Positions 44,890 through 56,623 of a DNA stretch of 64,000 bases are shown piece after piece; positions within the stretch are counted from its first letter, which is position 1; every line of letters begins with the position of its first letter. The DNA is from Zasmidium citrigriseum (taxonomy: Eukaryota > Ascomycota > Dothideomycetes > Mycosphaerellales > Mycosphaerellaceae), in NCBI GenBank assembly GCA_002786025.1, contig NHNW01000011.1, positions 1 through 64,000 on the forward strand, written 5' to 3'. The position numbers were made by a program, and so were the translations under genes. The notes beneath the pieces are model-generated. The model was not told the DNA's origin. It searched no databases and was given only the letters and a program-made list of their open reading frames with translations.

Positions 44890-47122
44890 TCACAGCTTCC
44901 TCTTTGGATACCCTTCTGTCGGCGAACTGCCTGAGCCAGGAGGTAGCTTAGGAGTCCATTTGCTCATCGCTCGGAACTTGACTCCGTACCGGAAGAGCAC
45001 CATAGGTATGAGCAGGAAGACCATGGCTAGTATTGCGAGCACTGTCCCTGCCCATTGTGCTTCAAGCCCAAGGTACATGCTTCTGGCAAAGGCAGAGAAG
45101 GCCACGGCAGCCAGCGAGCGAACTGATGTGCTGATTGCAATCGCCGAGCTGGCGTGCGTTGCTGTTGAATGTCAGCAAAGTATTGAGCCATATTATATCA
45201 AAAGGTACGCACAGTAAACTTCGATAATGTATACATTTCCTTGCAGGAATATGAGCAGAAAGCCTGTCGCGCTTGTCAGCTCCTCATCTCTCATCTTCAG
45301 TCACCACACATACCAATTCCGAGAGGGACACCGGCGATAACCTGTGGTATCGGGTTGATATTAGAGGCAGTTGTCCACGCAGAGAGGAAGAGCCCAATAG
45401 GGAGAGCTACACCACCGACCAGCATTGGCAGAAGCCGATCTTCAGGGCATAGCCTGCCGTACTTGCGAACCATCTCCCGGAATCTCAGCTTGGTAAACGC
45501 AAGATCGATCAGGCATCCGATGCAAACTCCAACTATGACCGCGGCGAAGGGCAGCCCACTGAGACGCAGCGGCCAATACCTCTGATCCACAAATGAGATA
45601 GGGTACGTCTCTAGGATGAGATACATGATGCCATATGCAAATGACATGTACGCCGTCATTGACAAGAGTATCCCATCCGAGGCTAGCATCAGGAAAGGCA
45701 CCAGCAGATGTTTGACGAGGACCTCTCGAGCGCTGGAGTCCGCTTCTTCGATCGGCGAGTGCAACGCCCAATTATTCGTCGATCGGCGGAGAATTCTTGC
45801 TCGGCGTTGGAGCAGCACCGCTGCAGATGACTCTCGGTAGACCATCCAGCAAGCCATACCGAACGGGAAGCAGAGGATCAATACTATCCAACTGTTCCAT
45901 TTCCAGCCCAGAACAGCACTGTCGGTCACTGGGGCTCCGACAAGTGCACCTGAGGACGTCCCGATGAACATGGCAGCTGAGAATACCGAAAGAGCTATTC
46001 CTCGATCCAGCGAAGTCCAAAGATCCATAATCGACGACACGACGGCAATAAGAGGCGAGCATCCAAACAAGCCCTGGAAGAATCGGGACACCAAAATGGT
46101 CTCCACGTTCTGTGCGACTGCAGCTGGGATTTGGAAAATGGCAAACCCAGCCAACCCAAAGAAGAGGTTCTTCTTTCGACCGCACATCTCATTCAATGGG
46201 CTCCAAAGGAATGGCCCAATGGAAAGGCCAAGCATGAAGAGGGTTGTCGCCAGCGTCATGACCTGCAAGGCTGTCAGCACAGACACCTCACAGCATTACG
46301 ACAACTCACCTCTGACGCCACGCCATATTCCGTTGCTGCTGTCTTTACCGCAGGGCTGATACAAGAGGAAGCAAAAGTCACACAAAAAGTGACAAACCCT
46401 AGGGCCAATGTACTGGACCATTTCCTGCTTCTGCTCCAATTCAATGCATTTCCTGGATCCTGTGGTCCATCCCAAGAGACCAGATTGTCGTTGCGACTTT
46501 CAGCTACGGATGCTCTCGGAGTCTTAGGTGGTACTGGAGGCCGAATCGTTATTCTCTTCTCAGGCAGTGCTGTGATTTGGTCGACCTTGGCTTGCTCCAA
46601 GATCTTGACGTGTTTCGATCGAATAGATCGAAAGTGAGGCGGGAGCGCTGGGAGTTCTGCCAAGTGCTCCGTATCTCTTGATTCTGGTCTTCGGGTCGAA
46701 CGGCTGCTAATGCTGGATCTGGATGGCATGCGATTGTACACTGCTCTCGCTGGTCTTTGAGGGGCAGCAGCAATGATTGCTTTTTGAGGTCCATCGATCG
46801 GCGTGATCTCGTCGACGTCCTCTTTCGCTGATTCAAATATACTTCCTCCATCTGAGGGAGTCTTTTCTGGAGCGCCGACCTCTGGATAGTTCGCCTCCAC
46901 GTCATCATCGTGTGTTAGCAGAACTGCTTGATCTGGCTCAGGAATGATGCTGCCAGCCCGACCGAAGATCGACGGTATCGATAATGAGAATGGAGGGAAA
47001 ACGTCCTGGAAGCTTCGGTTGCTTGTTCGATTGCTGCGTGGCAGACTCAGCTGCGACACGGGTCGAAATAGAGTCGTAAGTTTCCAGGATGCGCTCCCTT
47101 CGCTGGCTCGCTTTTCCGACAT
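44890..47122 (-). CDS. MFS transporter, DHA1-like (drug/polyamine antiporter type)
   Basis: Four exons on the minus strand: 47122-46310, 46262-45314, 45263-45213, 45161-44890, giving 694 residues; introns are 47, 50 and 51 bp with GT-AG ends, and phases agree. A cytosolic N-terminus of about 210 residues, Ser/Arg-rich, precedes W-D-G-P-Q-D-P-G-N-A-L-N-W, the usual lead-in to helix 1 of fungal DHA1 transporters. After helix 2 comes W-S-P-L-N-E-M-C-G-R-K, the DHA1 motif A variant. The remaining helices follow, with the central loop after about residue 400 and the last helices encoded by exons 3-4. Such proteins export drugs or polyamines by proton antiport at the plasma membrane; substrate here unknown. 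The long N-terminal extension is unusual but seen in some fungal members. Confidence 0.88.
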
Positions 47123-48016
47123 CTCGCAGACCCGGTGCGAAAGTCTCGTGCCTTCAGATCCGCATTCTTCTCGACGCCTTGGAAAGCAAACGAAGGGGAT
47201 TGGTGAAAGGAATTTGAAGGAAGATCATGACCACCCCAAACCACTGGTCCCGTGAGCTTTTCCTTGTACTCTGCTCAACTGAAACGGCGCACACACCACC
47301 GACTCCCTAACAGCACGCCTCAATGGCGTTCAATCGATCTGAAGCCCTTGCGATGTCATCCCGAGTTCTGCTTCTGTCGCAAGATACCACGTCGGACAAG
47401 GTTATGCTTACGAGACTTCGAACTGCACACTGACTCGTAAAACAGAAAGAGGCTTAGGGGACCACGCGAGTGTTTTGCATCGATCTACTAGTCGCTCGAC
47501 TTCCTCCCGCGTGGGATGCGAATATGTTTCTCAACTTCCTCGCTACCGGTCATGGCCCTGGAGGCGATCGTTTCATCGTTGCATCTACTTCAAAACCTTC
47601 TCATGCTGCCGCATCGACTCGACCATGGACGAAATTGCCTTCAATGGCATCTAGCTCTGACGGGCACATGAACTTTGATCGTGGGAGAAGCATGAGAAAC
47701 TTGGAAGTGCTACCTGACATCTGAAGCCATCGCGTGCATACTCTCAAGCGCGAGGGTGTCGATCCGAAACGCACTGCGCTTGGGGAGGACCCAAAGAGGC
47801 AAATCTTTCGATGGTCAATGCAAGGTACGAGTAATGAAATACATCTGTATAGCGGTGTCAACGAGGCTGACGCGAGATGCGACACCTGGCTTGCCTCAAG
47901 TTACGATCTCGACTCCGCACCCGTAATAGCTCTCAACATCGCCAAAATTTCAATACGTTGAGACCCTAATAGAACTCTAGAGCACCTGCAGAGCATCTGG
48001 CAAGCGAGCAGGAGAT
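47123..48016. promoter_or_regulatory. MFS promoter and GNAT 3' region
   Basis: 0.9 kb between minus-strand genes. No protein with recognisable features in either strand. Confidence 0.45.
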
Positions 48017-48929
48017 TCACGTTGGCCGCAACGCTCCAAACATCAACAGGTCGTGGAACTCGCCATTCTTGTAGGAACCTCGAGGTCTGCGCCCCTCGAA
48101 CTCGAATCCAGCCTTCTTCAACACCGAGGCAGAGCCCTTGTTGCCCTCATTGACCTCTGCGTTGATGCGGGCCAGTATGCCGAACGTGTCCCAAGCCCAC
48201 TGCACGAACGGGGGCACGATCTTGGACATGATACTTTTGAGCAAGAGGAATTAGCGCCATGAGGTGGTGCTGTTTCGAGTTCCCTTACCCTTTGCCCCAA
48301 TGGTCCTCGCCAAGCCAGTATCCGATCTCTGCTGTCCTGAAATAGACGTCTGTAAGGAGGCGAAGAGAGTTGTCAGGAGCGTCGAGTCGTGGAGCGGTCC
48401 AAGGTTGAACGCACCTTTTCCGAATTCGAGACCGATCGTACCAACAGCCTCGTCGTTGACTGTGATTGCATAGTTCGTAAAAACAAGAGGACCTTCGCTA
48501 CCACTCTCTGCCGTCCATTTGCCAGACCGCACCATGCTCTCTTCTTTGGCAGTAATCTCGAACCATGTCTTGGCAGTCTCTTCGGTGTATGGGTTTGGCT
48601 GCACCTTCTCAGTCTAGTGATTGATGTCGAGGGTCTAGGCGATGGTACAAAGCGGTTCCTCATATACTTGACCACGTTCTGGTTGTTGGCATTGCGGGAG
48701 ATCGATGAGGCATCGCTGCCTTGCTGTGTTAAACTACTATCAGTCGAGTCTCGACATATCAATATGAAGCCTCTTGGATGAAGCCACATCGATCTGATGT
48801 TGTGCGAAGATAGTGGAACACTGTGTGAGCGAATGGGTCATTGGCATCACTCACGTAGGGCCTGACACCAATGCCGCCAGGAAGGTCGAGCTTCAAGTGC
48901 GGGGCTTTGGACTCCGAGCTGGTAGCCAT
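48017..48929 (-). CDS. GNAT-family N-acetyltransferase (RimJ/RimL-like)
   Basis: Five exons on the minus strand: 48929-48855, 48723-48649, 48598-48415, 48349-48289, 48233-48017; 203 residues. Introns are 131, 50, 65 and 55 bp. The joined frame reads as a complete Acetyltransf_3-type domain: M-R-N-R-F-P-N-P-Y-T after strand 1, G-T-I-G-L at strand 4, E-I-G-Y-W-L-G-E-D-H-W-G-K-G for the acetyl-CoA-binding motif A turn, then N-E-G-N-K-G-S-A-S-V-L-K-K-A-G-F-E-F-E-G and R-G-S-Y-K-N-G-E-F-H-D near the end. The family acetylates protein N-termini or small amines; the substrate is not evident. The acceptor of the 50-bp intron was chosen because it restores F-P-N-P-Y-T; an alternative 35-bp intron would add five residues. 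Confidence 0.88.
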
Positions 48930-49526
48930 TCTAGAAAGGAAGAGGAAGATTGGTAGGCGAAGTGGAGAGAGATATCCGTCTATAAAATGCGAGATGCGGC
49001 TGATGACTGTTCGGCAGTCACACTTGCTAGCTCGATGAGGCGCAGATGCTCATATCGCGCAAGGTACAACTTCGACTGCAGAATGCAGCAGAGGAAAGAG
49101 GTCTGTAAGCACTATGGTTTTACCCAACCTTCAGCGCCCGACGGGCTCAGGAACGTTTTGGAATATAGTGCCCGGACGGCCGAGCTCACGAAGAACTGCG
49201 AGGCCGCCGCGGTTGCTCTGAGATCTGTCGACCGGATTCGCTCCATCGAGGTAAGTGAAGTTCCCATGGGTCGTCGAACTGTCGCAGCAGTCAACCGACA
49301 GCACCCGGAGGCGCGCCAGGACCGCTGGACACAAATCTCTGTGGTATCAGAAGGAGGAAGCGCAGCGCGCGAAAATGAAGTTTTTGATGTCCGCCCGCCA
49401 AGCTTTCGCTAGAGCCGCTAGCGCCCGGAGTGGGGCGGTGACTGCATCTTCAACTTGCGCACCTCGTCTCTCTTTCTCTACAACTACTTCCGCACAATCA
49501 CTACCCTCGCCATCACCACCGTCACC
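48930..49526. promoter_or_regulatory. Divergent promoter, GNAT (-) and SNU66 (+)
   Basis: About 600 bp separate the two starts. The last 70 bp before SNU66 are rich in CT and CA, like fungal 5' UTRs. No other gene seen. Confidence 0.5.
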
Positions 49527-51515
49527 ATGGCGTCTGCAATGTCGGCCGAGCAGATCGAGCAGATGAACAAGGTCCGAGTGTCCATGGGCCTTGCGCCGCT
49601 GCCGGTTCCCGGCCAAGGACCGCAGTTCAAGGAAAGCGGCGATGGCAGCGACAGCGAGGAGAGCGATGACATGAGCACATTGGACAAGCGCCAGGCCGCA
49701 GCAGGAAGTAACTGGCAGAAGCATGAGGCGGAAAGAAAGGAGAAAGAAGAGCGTCAAAAGCGGAAGGATGCGGCGAAGAGAGCGCGAGACGCTGCGGCGC
49801 GCAATGAAAAGCTCGTTGGAAAGGGTCTTGGCGACGAAGACGAAGGCGATCAACTTGACACCAAAACCTGGCTACGTCAGCAAAAGAAGCGCCAAAAGCA
49901 GATCGAGAAGGCACGCAAGCTGGAAGAAGAATTGGCAGCTCGCGAACAGCAGGCCGAGTACACGTCGAAGGACCTCGCCGGAGTCAGAGTTGCACATGAA
50001 GCCGACGACTTCGATGAGTTCACCGGCGAGCAAGTACTTACTTTGAAAGATACCGAGATTGGAGAAGAAAGCGAGGACGACGAGCTGGAGAATGCCGAAC
50101 TGAAAGCCAAAGAGAAGCTGGACGAGAAGCTGAAGCTCAAGAAAAAGCGACCTGACTACGACCCAACAGAACAAGGCGAGAAGCAGAACCTGCTATCGAA
50201 GTATGATGAAGAAATCGACGGCAAGAAGCAGAAGCGCTTCACGCTCGATGGTCAGGGCAGCAGTGTCGAGGCTGCCAAGAAGCGCGTCAACGATGATGGA
50301 GAAGTCAAAGCGAAGGGTGTCAAGATCAGCTTGGACATGCTCAAGGACGATGCACCCGTATCTGACTACGTTGATCCGTCTACTATCAAAGTAAAGAAGC
50401 CCAAGAAGAGTAAGAAAGAGAAGAAGTCGAGGCAAAAAGCGGCAGACGAGGACGACATTTTCCCTGTCCCACCGCAACCCGCGATGAGCAACGGAGATGC
50501 CATGGAAGTAGATGGCACCAGTGATGCTAAAGGAAAGAAGCGAGGCTACGAATTCGACGATGACGATCTCCAAGCGAAACTTGCCGAGCAGCGGCGGCAG
50601 GCCCTGAAGAAACGCAAGAAACTTGATGCTGCCGAACTGGCTCGCCAGATGCGTGAAGAGATGCCCGTCGATGACCCTGAGCCAGAAGAAGGCGGTCTCA
50701 TCATCGATGAGACTACTGAATTTGTTGCAAATCTGAAGAAACCCGAGGATGATGAAGATCTGCCGAGAAAGAGTAGAACTCCACAGCCGGGCACTTCTGG
50801 CTCGCCTGATATCAAAGACGAAGACGAAGACGGTGACACGAATATGGCTCAGTCGTACGCCGAAGTCGAAGACGAAGAGGACCGCGAGGCTCGAGCCAAG
50901 CGAGAGGCATCAGCTTCTGCGAACCTGACCAACACCGGTCTAGACGACGAAGAGACAATGGTGGACCAAGGTATCGGGGCTTCCTTGTCAATGCTTCGCA
51001 AACGCGGCTTGATATCCGATCCAGCCTCTCAAGACTTGTCCGAGAAAGAACGCCGACGTGCCAAGTTCCTGGCTGATAAGCAGCACTTGATTGACGAATA
51101 TGACATGAAGGCTCGTGAACAGCGTGAGGCTGACCGACGAAGCGGACGCTTCGACAAGATGAGCAACAAAGAACGAGACGCCCTCGCGAGACAGCAGAAC
51201 GAGCAGAGAGAGCACTATATCTCTCGCCTCCTCGCGGACAAGTTTAACAAGGAATACAAGCCTGAAGTCAAGCTCCAGTACCACGACGACTTCGGCCGCG
51301 AAATGAACCAAAAGGAGGCCTTCAAGCACCTCAGCCACATGTTCCACGGGAAGGGATCCGGCAAGCAGAAGACGGAGAAGCGTCTCAAGAAGATCGAAGA
51401 CGAAAAGAAGAACGCTGCCAAGGGTATGCTCAACGTGGGCGACGAAGGCGGCTTCTCCAACGTCCAGGGCAGAGAAGGAAAGCGGCAGAAGACTGCTGGA
51501 GTTCGTCTTCAGTGA
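49527..51515 (+). CDS. SNU66: Snu66/SART1-family U4/U6.U5 tri-snRNP protein
   Basis: 662 residues, no intron. The ATG at 49527 has a good context (CACC before it) and is preferred over an in-frame ATG at 49455, since only the former precedes the conserved N-terminus. Residues about 5-25 (E-Q-I-E-Q-M-N-K-V-R-V-S-M-G-L-A-P-L) match the HIND element by which Snu66 binds the ubiquitin-like protein Hub1. A long Lys/Glu-rich, coiled-coil SART-1 body follows, with W-L-R-Q-Q-K-K-R (about residue 115), a D-Y-D-P block, and a conserved C-terminus with E-Y-K-P-E-V-K-L...H-M-F-H-G-K-G-S-G-K-Q-K-T-E-K-R. It acts in the nucleus in spliceosome activation; Hub1 binding influences use of weak 5' splice sites. 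Confidence 0.9.
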   Translation: MASAMSAEQIEQMNKVRVSMGLAPLPVPGQGPQFKESGDGSDSEESDDMSTLDKRQAAAGSNWQKHEAERKEKEERQKRKDAAKRARDAAARNEKLVGKGLGDEDEGDQLDTKTWLRQQKKRQKQIEKARKLEEELAAREQQAEYTSKDLAGVRVAHEADDFDEFTGEQVLTLKDTEIGEESEDDELENAELKAKEKLDEKLKLKKKRPDYDPTEQGEKQNLLSKYDEEIDGKKQKRFTLDGQGSSVEAAKKRVNDDGEVKAKGVKISLDMLKDDAPVSDYVDPSTIKVKKPKKSKKEKKSRQKAADEDDIFPVPPQPAMSNGDAMEVDGTSDAKGKKRGYEFDDDDLQAKLAEQRRQALKKRKKLDAAELARQMREEMPVDDPEPEEGGLIIDETTEFVANLKKPEDDEDLPRKSRTPQPGTSGSPDIKDEDEDGDTNMAQSYAEVEDEEDREARAKREASASANLTNTGLDDEETMVDQGIGASLSMLRKRGLISDPASQDLSEKERRRAKFLADKQHLIDEYDMKAREQREADRRSGRFDKMSNKERDALARQQNEQREHYISRLLADKFNKEYKPEVKLQYHDDFGREMNQKEAFKHLSHMFHGKGSGKQKTEKRLKKIEDEKKNAAKGMLNVGDEGGFSNVQGREGKRQKTAGVRLQ

Positions 51516-52370
51516 GCGAGGAAATCATCAAGGTTAGTAAGCTCCTGATATTGAGAAACTTGAATCAATGTTCATATCGCCATCCAGAAACCTGAGCAGG
51601 ACCGCGAAAAGCGTGCGCGAGGTGAGTCGTTCCTCTTGTCCCCATGCGTGTCAGTACAATGTCTTGTCCAGATAAGCAAGTGAGGCCAACATTTTAGCAT
51701 GAACTGTCCATTCTTGGTGACACAGCTTCGTCGCATTCATGAAGTCGATGGTAGCAGAAATTTTCTCGCCTCGGAGCGGATTGGCGAAGGTACACCTATC
51801 AATCCTTCGCGATCGCTTCGGCCTGCCTCGTCGTGGCGGTACTATCACCAGCAGATGTATGTGACTTGTCCAAGCAATCGCCCTGGAGTCTGATGAGTCA
51901 CGTCCACGCTATGCGTTTCGTCTCGTCCATCCACAATAAGGTCATTGAAGGCGCGTTGGCATCGGGAGTGAGCTCGGGCTGCTGAGGTGGCCCACAACGG
52001 CCTGTACATAGACAGCGAAGTAGAATGTTGAGTACGAGAATAGTCTGTCCATTAATTACGCCCCTTCCCTCCACTCAGTATTCGCTGTCCTTCGATGTTC
52101 TAGACTGGTATTGTCGATTGTTGTGCTCAAACGCGTAAAACGCCAGCCGTGCACGGGCCCCATTTCACCTGCAACCTCTCTTCGTCCGTCTCAGGCTTTC
52201 CCTTCCACCACACCCTGCACCCACCTCCACACTTTGAAAATCAAGTCCAAGACCCGTCAGACAGAACGTATCTCCCGATATCCACGAGACCAACGAATTC
52301 TCCAGCATCAGTAAACTTGCCATCCGCCACATCCACGTCTCCCGATCAAACGCCTCCTGCCGTCCTCGAC
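51516..52370 (+). promoter_or_regulatory. SNU66 3' region and EAF3 promoter
   Basis: 0.85 kb. A CT/CA-rich 5' UTR-like stretch lies at 52160-52370. No coding frame with recognisable features. Confidence 0.5.
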
Positions 52371-54058
52371 ATGGCACCAGCAGGGAGCCAGCCCATGTAC
52401 GCGAAAGACGAGCGCGTCCTGTGCTTGTAAGTGCCACTCTTGATGATTCACCTGCTGAAAACACGCTTTGCTAATTTTGACCTTTCGGTGTCAGCCACGG
52501 AGAGCTGCTCTACGAAGCCAAGATCCTCGACCACAAGGTCAAGGACCCCAACGACAAGAAGGACGGCTACGTCTACCGCGTGCACTACAAGGGCTGGAAG
52601 AACACGTGAGTCTCTGCTTGATTTTCTCCGTCCACTCCTCTGCATTCTTCATCTTCTCCACCGAAAGATCTTTCCCACTCTGCGCTTCGAGGACTCTACC
52701 CTCGCTCGGCAATCGCGGTCCGCCCGTGCTCCATCACCCATTCACCCTCCTTCATCAGACGAGCTACCCACATCTCAAAACCCTCGCGGTTGTGGCGATT
52801 ATGCAGTCATCCAAGCGCCGGTGCACGGCAGGCGATCGCAAACGGATCACTGACTTGAATCACAGCTGGGACGACTGGGTTCCACAAGAACGCATCCGAA
52901 AACTCACGGAGGAGCACAAGGAGCTCGCCACCAACCTCAAGAAAGACATGGACGCTCAGCGACGAGCAGCATCTGGCAAGCCCTCATCCACCTCCACCAA
53001 GAAGCGGCCCTTTGGCTCCGACCTGACTGGTTCCTCAGCTCGCGGCAGCGAGGACAGGAGCTCTGCGGCACCACAACCACCTCGAGGCACGAAGCGGGGC
53101 CGCGAGATCGAAGGCATTGACAAGGTAAGACTTTCATTTTCATTATCCGGCGGGACAAAGGGGTTTGCTAGTGTCGTGTAAGGGCGTGGGCGGCGACTAC
53201 ACGCACACCGAGGCATCTCAAAGAGCGAAGGCTTCCCCAATATCCCGCTCATGGAGCATCACGACGCCTGACTTGGCTCGTCGGGCCAGTCTCGCGGTGC
53301 TGCTGCGTGCCCATTGGAATTTGATGCCACGCGCGCTGAGATCCGGGGTGCCACGTCGCCCGTGCCCCAACTGTCCTCCGGCGGATTTGCACAGCGATCC
53401 GCATATCCACACCAAACTGGCACCAAATGCTGACACCATGCTCAGGAGGAAGAATTCGTTCGCCGACCAGCAGTCCGACTCTTCATACCCGACACTCTCA
53501 AGTCGATCCTGGTAGATGACTGGGAGAAGGTCACGAAGGAACAGAAGCTCGTACCCATGCCCGCACCCACGCCCATCACCCAATTCCTCGAAGACTACTA
53601 CCGCGCTGAGGCCGCCAACCGCCGGCCAGGGTCCGCCGATGCCGATCTGCTTGAAGAGGTCATCGCCGGCATCAAGGAGTACTTCAACCGAGCCCTCGGT
53701 CGCATTCTACTCTACCGATTCGAGCGCCCTCAGTTCTACGACGTCCACAAGTGGATTGAGTCCGGTCACGGCGAGCATGCTGGCAAAACACTCTCTGATC
53801 TGTACGGATGCGAGCATCTCCTTCGTCTCTTCGGTAAGCCCACGGCTTCGCACCCACGAGAATTCTTGCTAATGTTTCCCAGTCTCGATGCCTGACCTCA
53901 TTGCCCACACCAATATGGACAGCCAGGGCGTCGCGCGCCTTCGTGAGGAGCTCGCCAAGATGACCCAGTGGCTGGCAAAGCGGATTGAGAAGTACCTTTC
54001 AGCAGAATACGAACACGCTGGTCAAGACTATCTTGACAAGGCGAAGAACGGCGCATGA
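52371..54058 (+). CDS. EAF3: MRG15/Eaf3-type chromatin protein
   Basis: Five exons: 52371-52426, 52495-52605, 52866-53124, 53446-53833, 53883-54058; 329 residues, normal for the family. Introns are 68, 260, 321 and 49 bp. The N-terminus is a chromo barrel domain (about 10-75: [32 protein letters not shown]), which in Eaf3 recognises methylated H3K36. A basic Ser-rich linker follows. The MRG domain occupies about 145-325 ([35 protein letters not shown]). The protein works in NuA4 histone acetyltransferase and Rpd3S deacetylase. The two long introns are unusual for this locus and deserve RNA support. Confidence 0.92.
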
Positions 54059-54550
54059 ACGGGCGTTTCGGTTGAGCTTGGTTAGGAAGACAGGCGCCTT
54101 CTTCATATCATTCCTCTAATGCATAGCGCGGAAAGGATGGAGAAGCGTTGGCGTACAGGCGCATCTGGCTGGTGATGGAGTTGACTTGCGACTCCGTACT
54201 CGTCACCAGAAGGACATCGAGTGCTCTGGGATTCGGCTTGGAGTTTGACAAAGAACGGCGAGCAGCGACTTTGCGCTTCGATCTTGTACTCTGGTGCAGG
54301 ACCGCGAGGCCCAGGCGTTTTGGCGTGCAAAGGCGCTCGCTGGACTTTTGAAATTGATTGAGATTGATCATCTGCATAGGACAGGGCATTCAGGCAGGAA
54401 GCTTTTTGTGATTGAGATTCATCAGTTTGAGAATACATGTTCCGTGTTACCATGACACGGTTTACTGTGATCGCCTCCTCCGCTCCCGGTCCACTATTCC
54501 CTCCCTTTGCACTCCATACCATCTGTCTGTGAGATCGTTTCCTTCACCTC
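54059..54550. other. Convergent intergenic region
   Basis: 492 bp between the 3' ends of EAF3 (+) and the cysteine-rich gene (-). Nothing recognised. Confidence 0.5.
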
Positions 54551-56623
54551 CTACACGCCTTGCATATGTCTGAGGAACCGCATCAGAGCCCCACGCCTCT
54601 TGTTGAGCAACTCCGCATCTGCACGTAGTCCGATGGGCGCGCTCTCCGTGGGCTCCGTATTGACCCTCGACAGCATGTCCTGCAAATTGGACTCATGATC
54701 CTCCTCAAGAGTAATAGCACAGCCCTCGCAGAGTCGAAGCCCACAGCCGTCATCACTGGCCTGACACTCATACTGCGCCAAGTTGGCACACAGAGCACAG
54801 TAGTAATGCAGCGCCAGCATGTTGCCCTTGCACAGCTCGTTCATTGCATGGTCCAGTTCTTCGTCAGTGTACTGGGCATCTGGAAGTTCCACCATGGCGT
54901 GACTGGGACACAAAAGGATCTCGAGTCTTTCAGTCGTGCATTGCGTGCAGATACGAGTGCTCTCTACGCCCATGGATTTGTGGCCGCCGCGAAGTTCTTC
55001 GTACGGACTTCCGTCTTCCCAGTCGATGACTTCGGCTCGAGCACGGCCGAGACCGAAGACGGCGATGTGTCTGGTCGACTCGTCGCAGAAGTGGCAGTGG
55101 TGTGGTGGTTGACCGGAGCTGCGCTTGTCGCAGTTGAATTGAATGGGGTGGCAGAAATTGGTGTTGATCCTTCGTCGGATTCCTTGGCCTCTGTACGGGC
55201 GTGGAGGTGGCTGTTGTGGTTGAGCAACTCGTTGCTGTGGTGGAGGTCTGATTGGTAAGTTCTGAGTCGTTTGGGGTGCCCGTGGAGGCTCTGTACGTTG
55301 CTTCTTCCTCGCATGGTTGGCATGTGGGTTGCATGAGTACGGGATTTCCTTCACCTTGGGTCCGACGATGGGCTTTTCTTTCTGAATGGTGGTCTGCTCT
55401 TGCTTGGGAACGAGGTCTTCAGATCTTTTCCTCTCTTCGACGGATTCGTTTCCTGTTGGCTCTGACGTGGCAACCGCCCTCGCCTTCTCAACAGCCTTAG
55501 CTTCGTCTTCCCTGGGTCTCTTTCTCTTTTTGCCTTTGGGCTGGGGAATCGCTTGTGGCGGTGGTCCTTGACCGATGCCACAAGGTTCGCCCGTGGTCTG
55601 GCAAGCCTTGCATGGACTGCCATCATTGCATGGGCGACCCTCATCATCCAAGTTGTACTCGCATGCTCTGCCTGCCTGCGTACACTCAAAGCAGTCCTCA
55701 AGGGCCCGATGCTTAGCCTTCTTCTTCGATGAAGGCTGGTCTGGATGTGGATCGATTTCGTAGTCTCTGTCGAGTCTTTTGCGTTGCTTAATGTACTGAG
55801 GGGCCGGTCCAGCTTCGCATTCCTGCCCGGCTTGCTTGCACTGGGTGCAGCAATGGCCATGATTTCTGGTGTAGCTGTAAGAGCATGCCAGTCGTCGCCG
55901 CTTGCACGACGCACAGGCAAGTTTGCGGATTGGCGGTTGAATAAGATGGCAGGGAACATCGTCCTCGGCGCACGACTGGCACGGCCATTGGCGCTCATCG
56001 TGGACCAGAGAACATTCGGATCCCAAAGTGGCGCACGCCTGGCATCCGCGTGCGAAGGGCTTGCCCGTGACGTCTGCGCCTTGGAAGTGAATCTCGATTC
56101 CGTTGTCTCGTGCGCGAGCCCGAAGTTTGTATCCTGTTTGATCAGCTGCTTCCTGGGCTTTCATGTGAGAATCGATGTCGGTGAACGCCTGCTTTCCTTC
56201 TGAAGTCTTAAAAGACACGGACACAATCAACTTCGGCTTTTCGATGGGAGCTCTTTCTTTCTCCTGATTACATGAGGGTCGAGCTCGTTGTGGACGTGGC
56301 CGGGCACGCATTCGCTTTAGTCGCATTTCTTCACGTGGGTCGTAATTCCCGGATTCGTCATGGTCGAGCCAGGTTGTATGCTTGATAGGTCCATCCCTGG
56401 GGCGAAGCTCGCGAGGAGTGTAGTTGTCAGGATCTTCACGAATGGCAAGTTGCTCTTCGGGAATTCCAAACTCCGGGGGACTGGATGATGCCATGTCCAG
56501 GGCGTCATCTTCGGGGTTACCAGAGTCATAACGCTTGTCGTGGTTGGGAGAATCCTGACCCAAACCAGCATCCTGGGCTTGTCGAGGGTCGTAGAGAGCC
56601 TCATGATCGGGTGGAGCCTCCAT
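54551..56623 (-). CDS. Cysteine-rich protein with three tandem Zn2Cys6-like clusters
   Basis: 690 residues from ATG at 56623, which has a good context (GGCC before it); the frame is open another 118 codons upstream, so a longer form is possible. Six C-x2-C-x6-C units sit at residues 194-204, 215-225, 237-247, 259-269, 311-321 and 338-348. They pair into three modules with the spacing of GAL4-type Zn(II)2Cys6 clusters. Only the third unit (C-A-S-C-K-R-R-R-L-A-C) has the basic residues typical of DNA contact. Lys/Arg-rich and Pro/Gln-rich stretches follow (360-500). The C-terminal 190 residues carry more Cys/His pairs (C-H-F-C, C-T-Q-C, C-A-L-C, C-E-G-C) like a RING- or B-box-type fold. A nuclear zinc protein is inferred; no named family recognised. 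Confidence 0.75.
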   Translation of the reverse strand: MEAPPDHEALYDPRQAQDAGLGQDSPNHDKRYDSGNPEDDALDMASSSPPEFGIPEEQLAIREDPDNYTPRELRPRDGPIKHTTWLDHDESGNYDPREEMRLKRMRARPRPQRARPSCNQEKERAPIEKPKLIVSVSFKTSEGKQAFTDIDSHMKAQEAADQTGYKLRARARDNGIEIHFQGADVTGKPFARGCQACATLGSECSLVHDERQWPCQSCAEDDVPCHLIQPPIRKLACASCKRRRLACSYSYTRNHGHCCTQCKQAGQECEAGPAPQYIKQRKRLDRDYEIDPHPDQPSSKKKAKHRALEDCFECTQAGRACEYNLDDEGRPCNDGSPCKACQTTGEPCGIGQGPPPQAIPQPKGKKRKRPREDEAKAVEKARAVATSEPTGNESVEERKRSEDLVPKQEQTTIQKEKPIVGPKVKEIPYSCNPHANHARKKQRTEPPRAPQTTQNLPIRPPPQQRVAQPQQPPPRPYRGQGIRRRINTNFCHPIQFNCDKRSSGQPPHHCHFCDESTRHIAVFGLGRARAEVIDWEDGSPYEELRGGHKSMGVESTRICTQCTTERLEILLCPSHAMVELPDAQYTDEELDHAMNELCKGNMLALHYYCALCANLAQYECQASDDGCGLRLCEGCAITLEEDHESNLQDMLSRVNTEPTESAPIGLRADAELLNKRRGALMRFLRHMQGV

